Shown piece after piece: positions 58,380 through 64,000 of a stretch of 64,000 bases of DNA. The translations under genes were made by a program, and so were the position numbers. This stretch comes from Aselliscus stoliczkanus. Lineage: Eukaryota; Chordata; Mammalia; Chiroptera; Hipposideridae. Where the stretch lies: assembly GCA_033961575.1 (NCBI GenBank), contig CM066738.1, positions 98,667,478 to 98,731,477 on the forward strand. Reading direction: 5' to 3'. The first letter of the stretch is position 1. Each line of letters begins with the position of its first letter. The notes under the pieces are model-generated. The model saw nothing but the letters and a program-made list of their open reading frames with translations. It searched no databases and was not told where the DNA came from.

Positions 58380-58735
58380 GTTTAATTTGGAAATTTTCTA
58401 GTTATCTTTTTATTTTTGATTTTTAGCTGAATTCCACTGTGGTCAGAGAACACTTTTTCTTTGCTGTCAATATTATGAAATTTGTTGAAATTTGTTTTTA
58501 TCACCCAGCACTTGGTAAACTTTAGTGACTGCTACGTGTGTGCTTGGAAAGAACATATACTCTGCAGTCATTTGTTTCATTGTTGTATATATGCCTAATA
58601 GATCAAATTTGTTAATCTCATGGTTTACATCTTCCATATATTTATTCATTATCTTGTCTGCTGGTGCAATGTTTCTGAGAAAGATATGCTAAAATCTGTC
58701 ACTATATTTATGGGTTAGTTTATTTCTATTTTAAG
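58380..58735 (-). mobile_element. Old L1 LINE ORF2 fragment, antisense
   Basis: aattttctagttatcttttt, gctgaattccactgtggtca, tggaaagaacatatactctg and gcctaatagatcaaatttgt are antisense L1 ORF2. Confidence 0.8.
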
Positions 58736-58739
58736 ATTC

Positions 58740-59190
58740 ATTCCAATTGCAAGGATGTGAAAATGTAAAAAATATGTGACTTGGAATCAATGAAATATGG
58801 GAAAATATTACACATCTGGATGTATAAATAGTATGTAGATTTTATGCCCAATAGAATAATAAAAGAACTTGTATACATTCTGGCCAATGGCTGGAATGGA
58901 AAGATGCCAGAATGCCTTGGGTTGATTTAGTTTTTTTAGGGGATAGGGAGAAGAGATGGAGGGATGGTAGGGACACAATAGTAAAGAACTGCAACTTTCC
59001 TTTAACTACCCTTTGAGCCAAGGGTAAGTCCTAATCAGCTTGTTCACTGCTTCCTCAACTGAGGACCTCACCCTTAATCCCTCTTCTATGGGAAGGAATC
59101 TTAACCCGGGGTTCCATGGACAACCCAACTTATGGGTGTCAAGGTACCCTCTCAATTACCTCAAAAACATAAACAAAGTGTTGTGTTCAT
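58740..59190. other. Unique sequence
   Basis: Nothing recognised. Confidence 0.45.
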
Positions 59191-59193
59191 ATA

Positions 59194-59294
59194 TACAGAG
59201 GATGCTAAAAAAAATGCATACACATTTTAAGATAACATCTTAACATCTTTAACATCTCTTAAAATGTGTATACGTTGTTTTGGCACCCCTGGTA
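59194..59294. mobile_element. MITE family 2, short derivative (about 100 bp)
   Basis: TA, cagaggatgctaaaaaaaat at the left; cgttgttttggcacccctgg, TA at the right. Only the two terminal arms remain, with a small aacatct repeat between them. Confidence 0.85.
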
Positions 59295-59299
59295 TATGG

Positions 59300-59810
59300 G
59301 CATTTATCTGGGGAGAAGTTTCATCCTCTCACCAGATTTTCAGAACTGCCTGTCATTCAAAAGGGAATAGGACCACAGCTCTGGTACCAAGGAAACTTTC
59401 AGGCAGAATGCACTCAAGCCCAGATGAGATGGTAAAGAAAGACACAAATGCCATGAACCATGCTCTCTTTCCTGGAACATCCCCAACCTCCTCAAAAGCC
59501 TGTTCAGCTTTTCTAGATGCCTTTAGAAACTCTAACCCCATTCAGTCCTACACTGAGGCATTAACTATCTACTCTTTTAAAAAATGAATATTGTGAGTAA
59601 TTTATCTTTACCTCATTGGCTGTCTCATTGACTCTTTACCAAATCTACCTCTCCTTCATGTCCCTATTTTTTTCCTGTCTGTGACAGAATGTAGGGCCAT
59701 CACTAAAAAGAGAAGCTGCCCCTCTTTTCAGGGGCTTCTAAGTGAGCATGGTCCCCATGCGTCGTGATGTGTACATTCCACACACCAGGTGCCCCGCAGC
59801 TTATGGGCCA
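59300..59810. other. Unique sequence
   Basis: A 107-codon frame (59264-59587) begins inside the MITE; not recognised as a protein. Confidence 0.5.
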
Positions 59811-59812
59811 TA

Positions 59813-59897
59813 TATTGGGTTGTCAGAAAAGTCATAACATGTTTTTTCTATGTTTTTCATTGCAAAAATGCGTCATGACTTTTCCGACAGCCCAATA
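59813..59897. mobile_element. Short mariner MITE, copy 3
   Basis: tattgggttgtcagaaaagt at the left and gacttttccgacagcccaat at the right, TA at both ends. The two arms carry paired differences (tgtcag / cgacag) and so keep most of the foldback. Confidence 0.9.
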
Positions 59898-59904
59898 GTA
59901 GTCC

Positions 59905-60995
59905 TGTGATCCCACAGTGATTTTTGATCCTGAAAACCTTTCTGCTATGGCAACAAGATATGGCTTAAGGTTTATCCTGTACTGTGACCTCATACTTTTT
60001 TCCATGTTTTATTTATAAATACTTCAGGATGACAGTTGATAACAGGGCCTTGCACAGGAGAAGACCTTTGTGCAAGGGGACTCAGAAACAGGAAGGACTA
60101 ATTAAAGTTCAGGGAACTTTCCCAGGTGTATGTCTTGTGGACCTCAGGCCTAAAAATCTGGATTAGTTGACTCCTTTCCCCAAAGAAATCAAGGAAAACA
60201 AATATTCCAAAGATATCTATAAGGCTTACTAGCAGTCAGGAGACAAAAAGATTAAAAAATGCTTTCTCTGATAGGGTCCTGTAGGAATCCAATATAAAAA
60301 GGGCACTTTTTAATCCAACAAATGTGGAATTATTATATAGCTTTTTCAATATAGAAATCTGCAGGGGTGATTCCGGGAATTTTTTTGTAAGATTCTAAAA
60401 ACAACTTCAATGAATCGGTATTTTTTTTTCCCCATTCCTGGTTATTGGTGAGTAAAGGTGATGCATGGAACTATAGCAGTCATTATGGAATGATGAGAAT
60501 TAGCTGACATGCACATGGCCGCGCTGAAAAACAGAAAGAAACTCCATCCTTATGACACGTGAATCACTAAAGAAAAGAATTCTTAAATCTCTCTCTTTCT
60601 GGAATTCTTGTCAAGCAAAATTATAGGATTTTTCATTTTGTTTTAGTGTAAGTCAATTGAGTTGGGCTTTCTTCTAAGAGTAACTAAAAGCTTTCATAAT
60701 GATTCAATCATAGTGTGCAATTAATTTCCAAAAGGTTTGCACCAGTTCTTCTCCTATCAGTAACACATTGATATATCAGCCTCAATGGAGGTTGTATGCA
60801 GCCTCAGCAGGATCAGTGAGTGATCTAATTTTTGCTAAATTAAATTGGTTAAATTAAAAATATTACTGTTTTATTTTTTACTTACCCTAAAGCAACTGGG
60901 GCTGCAAAGAAGACTTCAGTTTTGAACGTATTCTCTGTCCACCCTCACCCCACATGCTCTGATTCCATCTCTGTGAATACACTACCCATGTAGGT
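59905..60995. other. Unique sequence
   Basis: No repeat or gene recognised. Confidence 0.5.
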
Positions 60996-60999
60996 GTCC

Positions 61000-61710
61000 A
61001 AACATGAAACTTGGGCTTCTTTCCTAACCTTTCCTTTTTCTTTACATTCTCCATTTAATCAGGTTCCAAGCCCCCATGCTTTCATTTCATTTCATTTCAT
61101 ATCTTTTTACTACGTCCTCAATAGTACCTCATCTTTTTCACTAGCTCTCCCTTGTGAATTCCTAAAACAGTTTCCTAACTAATCCAGGTTTTTATGCCTG
61201 AGGTGCAGAAGACACACACCTGGGAAAGGTCACTGAACTTTGATTAGTCCTTCTTGTTTCTGAGTCTCTCTGCTGATAATCTCAGCCCCCTTCCAGACCT
61301 CCCATGCTTCTACAAGCAACCTTGTGTGAGTAGGGTCTTATCACATCCTCCCTTTCTTGAAATCCATAGCTGAGCCCTTTCTGTGTTCGTCATGTAATCT
61401 ATATTCTCACCTGGCATTTAAGGCCCTCTAGTTTATCTCCCTGCAAGTCTGTTCTACCATTTTCACTTACTAACCTGTTCAAAATGCACCATGTAGTGTC
61501 CTGTCTCCTTGCTTTTGAACAGTGTTTTTCTAGAATGCCCTTACCCATACTCCTTCTCCTAATTGTTTAAAAACTTAATTTGGATATTACCTCTTCCAGA
61601 ATGCATTTTGCACCTCATTGTAATCTAAGCCCCTACTGCAGTTATCTCCATTACTGTCTTTTTCTCCTACTAGACTGTGAGCAGGGATTATGCTTTATTG
61701 CCTAAAACAT
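61000..61710 (+). repeat. L2 LINE 3' region, about 700 bp
   Basis: Sense L2 order: acttgggcttctttcctaac, taatcaggttccaagccccc, cacctggcatttaaggccct, gaatgcccttacccatactc, ttggatattacctcttccag and actagactgtgagcagggat. A small (TTTCA)n run lies at 61079-61100. Confidence 0.75.
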
Positions 61711-61779
61711 AATAATAATAACAGTAATTATACAGACGACATCCCCTACAACTGAAAGTAATGGCTGCATAGCTGCTTC

Positions 61780-61990
61780 TTATATATTCAATTTAGCTTA
61801 TTATAATAACTTATTCAGTTTAACTCTCATACCTACCTGATCAGTAAGCTACTACTATTGTTATTATTCTCATTTTATATATGGGAAAACGGAGGTAAAG
61901 AATGCTTACGGAATTTTCCTAGGTTGCACACTCACTCCATGACAGAGCAAGAATTAGGACTCAGGCAGTGGACTCCAGAGCCCATATTTG
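61780..61990 (-). repeat. MIR SINE
   Basis: Antisense MIR: ttctcattttatatatggga, aaacggaggtaaagaatgct, gacagagcaagaattaggac and cagtggactccagagcccat. Confidence 0.8.
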
Positions 61991-61999
61991 TGTCCATGT

Positions 62000-62265
62000 T
62001 GACAAAGACTTCTCTGGTTGCTTGATAAATGTCTGTTTCATGGAAGTTAGGGTGGGGATGGAGTGTTTGGGAAGACGTTCCTGACCTTTTCATCTCATTT
62101 GTACCTCTTGAAGAGGCAGAATGGTTAGCCTGGTGTAACATCCCTTTCCTTCTTACAGTTTTCTTCTCATAAACCTTTTGATCTCCCTGATGTAGTATGT
62201 ATCTTCCTGTACCCTCTAATCTTTTGCATGCTTAGTGTTTTCTGTCTCAAGAAATGATCTACTAT
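62000..62265. other. Unique sequence
   Basis: Nothing recognised. Confidence 0.45.
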
Positions 62266-62272
62266 CTTCATA

Positions 62273-62340
62273 ATCATCATCATCATAATGCTGATGATGA
62301 TAGCTCACATTTATTAAATGCTTACTGTATCCTATTAAAA
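62273..62340 (-). repeat. Inverted ATC/GAT trinucleotide pair plus a MIR/L2 scrap
   Basis: atcatcatcatcat (62273-62286) faces gatgatgat (62293-62301), then agctcacatttattaaatgc, which resembles an antisense MIR/L2 tail start. Confidence 0.6.
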
Positions 62341-62344
62341 AATT

Positions 62345-62600
62345 TACTACTGGGAGTAGAATAAAGACTGTGTCCCCTTATAATTTTTAATAAGAAAATG
62401 TAGTGCGTGTATTCATGCCTTGTAGGTAGCTACCCCGACTGCTTGCATGCAAGCTGCCTTGTTTAGGATTTTAAGCTTTCTCCTCCATGATCAGGACATA
62501 AAGGCTGATTTCTTTCATTCTATGACTAGCCCCAGCCCACCACCCTTGAAAACCCCTACTTAAGTCTCCCTCCCACCACCACACCAGTCCCACACCCCGG
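62345..62600. other. Unique sequence
   Basis: Nothing recognised. Confidence 0.45.
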
Positions 62601-62604
62601 GCAG

Positions 62605-62760
62605 CTATGATGCAATGGAAAGGTAATCAGGCTAGGAGTTGGAAGGCCTTGGTCATCCTTTAGTAGTTGTGCTACCTTAGGGAAATCCTTTAATCTTGTT
62701 TTACCACAGTTTCCACATCTTTTAAATGAGAGTGACAGATATTTCTGCTCCACCAAGGTA
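62605..62760 (+). repeat. MIR SINE
   Basis: gatgcaatggaaaggtaatc, tagttgtgctaccttaggga and agtttccacatcttttaaat follow sense MIR. Confidence 0.65.
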
Positions 62761-62761
62761 A

Positions 62762-62935
62762 ACTTCTCTGGAGTGTCTTCCCTGAACCCCAGGAAAAAAT
62801 TATCTATCTTGTTCCAACACATGTCTATTGTAGCTGCTTGTTAATTTGTTTGTACTATCTATTATATTGCTAATCTCTCAATAGGGGCTGAGTCATAGTT
62901 GTGTTTGGGTCTCCTATCCCTAGAACATCTGTTAG
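62762..62935 (+). repeat. L2 LINE 3'-end fragment
   Basis: cttctctggagtgtcttccc, gttaatttgtttgtactatc and gtttgggtctcctatcccta follow the sense L2 tail, diverged. Confidence 0.5.
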
Positions 62936-62939
62936 ACTG

Positions 62940-64000
62940 ATTTTTCTACAACTACCCCCCACCATTCCCTTGAGTCTCCAGTTCGTAGTTCCCTTTCACC
63001 CTCAAAGCCACCCATGACATCCATTTGGATCGAAAAGTCACTTGAGTAAAATTGATGGGGTAACACATAGGGATCTCATGTATCTTAGATGAAGACCAAC
63101 AAAATATTCTGGTTATGGTATTCAGTCTTGGTCCCATCCAATAATAATAAACTGGGCATACTATGTCTTTGGTGTTGAATATACCAGGTTTTCTACTGAT
63201 GATCCAGCCATAGTATCTATGACATCATACAAGATGTTTCTATCTCTAAAGCAGAACTTTCACAGGCGAGTGAACTCTTGGTTGATTTCCAGTAGAGTAG
63301 CTCTGAGTGGGGAATCCATGGAGACATGCTAATGAGAGATGCCCAAGTCTGTAACACTTGGTGATAGCTGGTTCCTTGGATGTTACTCTTCCCTACCCCT
63401 TTCCTAGCTTCATGGTCTTTATGGCTCAGGTGTCCAAGACTTGTCTGAACTGAATATTGTTTGAAATGTCAAAACAAGCATGCATGCTGCAATGATTAAC
63501 TTTATCCCTTGCTATGGGAAACAGTCATCTGGCTAATTTCACCTCAGAGGGTAAAGAAGTGGAGGCTGGAGTGTGTGTACTTCATGTCATCAAAGAGATG
63601 AGGAGGAGAAGACAGTCTAAGTGTGAGCAAAAGGAATTACTCATACAGATGTGCCCTTTGACTCCCATTTCCTGCTCCTGGTCAACCCTTTGGAGATCAT
63701 TTGCACGGAGATCTCCCTTTTCCTGTGAGGCCAGAGATTTTTCTAGCTACATGGCTATTGTGTGTGACATGTCTAGACAAGCATGCAGCAAAACCACAGA
63801 GAAACAAGGGATTAGAGAAGTAAAGCTGAGCAAACTCAAAAACGCCTTCTGCAGAACTTCTCTCAAGCTTGAGGTAAACATCTCTACCTAATCTCCGCCC
63901 TCTTCAATTTCACAGTTTATTTTTCACTGTGTTCCACTTGTGGCAGTTCCCTTTACGACCTAGAAGGGGAAGCAAGTTGTTCTCTATAGGAGTGGCTGCC
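62940..64000. other. Unique sequence to the window edge
   Basis: No repeat or gene recognised. A 125-codon frame (63514-63891) lacks recognisable domains, though a donor-like gaggtaaac lies near its end at about 63871. Confidence 0.45.

Noticed and set aside
59264..59587. 107-codon plus frame
   Set aside because: Begins inside a MITE and has no recognisable homology.

Overview
The window is non-coding mammalian nuclear DNA. It is AT-rich and full of degraded MIR, L2 and old L1 pieces, an MLT1 (MaLR) LTR and simple repeats. Over these lie fresher insertions: tRNA-derived SINEs with intact target-site duplications (TSDs), three copies of a roughly 85-bp mariner MITE, three copies of a second TA-flanked MITE, and two copies of a 330-bp hAT-type MITE. 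Rich DNA-transposon MITEs plus tRNA SINEs of this modular kind suggest a bat. From memory of Rhin-type SINEs, a horseshoe or leaf-nosed bat (Rhinolophoidea) is most likely. This taxon call is inference and was not searched.

No protein-coding gene, rRNA, tRNA gene, CRISPR array or bacterial-type feature could be supported. The open frames are short, often overlap repeats, and look like chance. The only exon-like signal is a weak one at about 1.18-1.39 kb (pyrimidine tract, AG, then a Met with a hydrophobic leader). The window is best read as a gene desert or the inside of a very large intron.

Layout: 1-5.6 kb is nearly free of recognisable repeats. 5.6-13.3 kb is unique sequence with MIR/L2 fragments, hAT MITE copy 1 and a perfect 14-bp hairpin. 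13.3-16.3 kb holds an antisense L1 3' end, a MIR and two SINEs. 16.3-24 kb is mostly unique, with a MIR cluster and the first copy of an unclassified old repeat that has a stem-loop. 24-26 kb is antisense L1. 30-32.8 kb holds two opposed L1 pieces, one split by a MITE and the other by a solo LTR, ending in a GAAA microsatellite. 34-34.9 kb is a dense SINE/mariner cluster. 36-41.2 kb holds a GATA array, a MITE, the second copy of the stem-loop repeat, a long SINE, hAT MITE copy 2, the MLT1 LTR and an L1 3' end. 42-52 kb is unique with scattered MIR, L2, Charlie and L1 fragments. 52-53.9 kb is a sense L1 carrying a SINE with a 13-bp duplication. 54-64 kb is unique with microsatellites, L1, L2, MIR and two more MITEs.

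No genes act together here. The biological content is a record of transposon activity: nested insertions give relative ages, and several small families have two or three copies that can be compared inside the window. No new gene system was found. The best leads are the unclassified stem-loop repeat pair, the modular SINE family, the MITE families and a solo LTR recognised from its promoter architecture.
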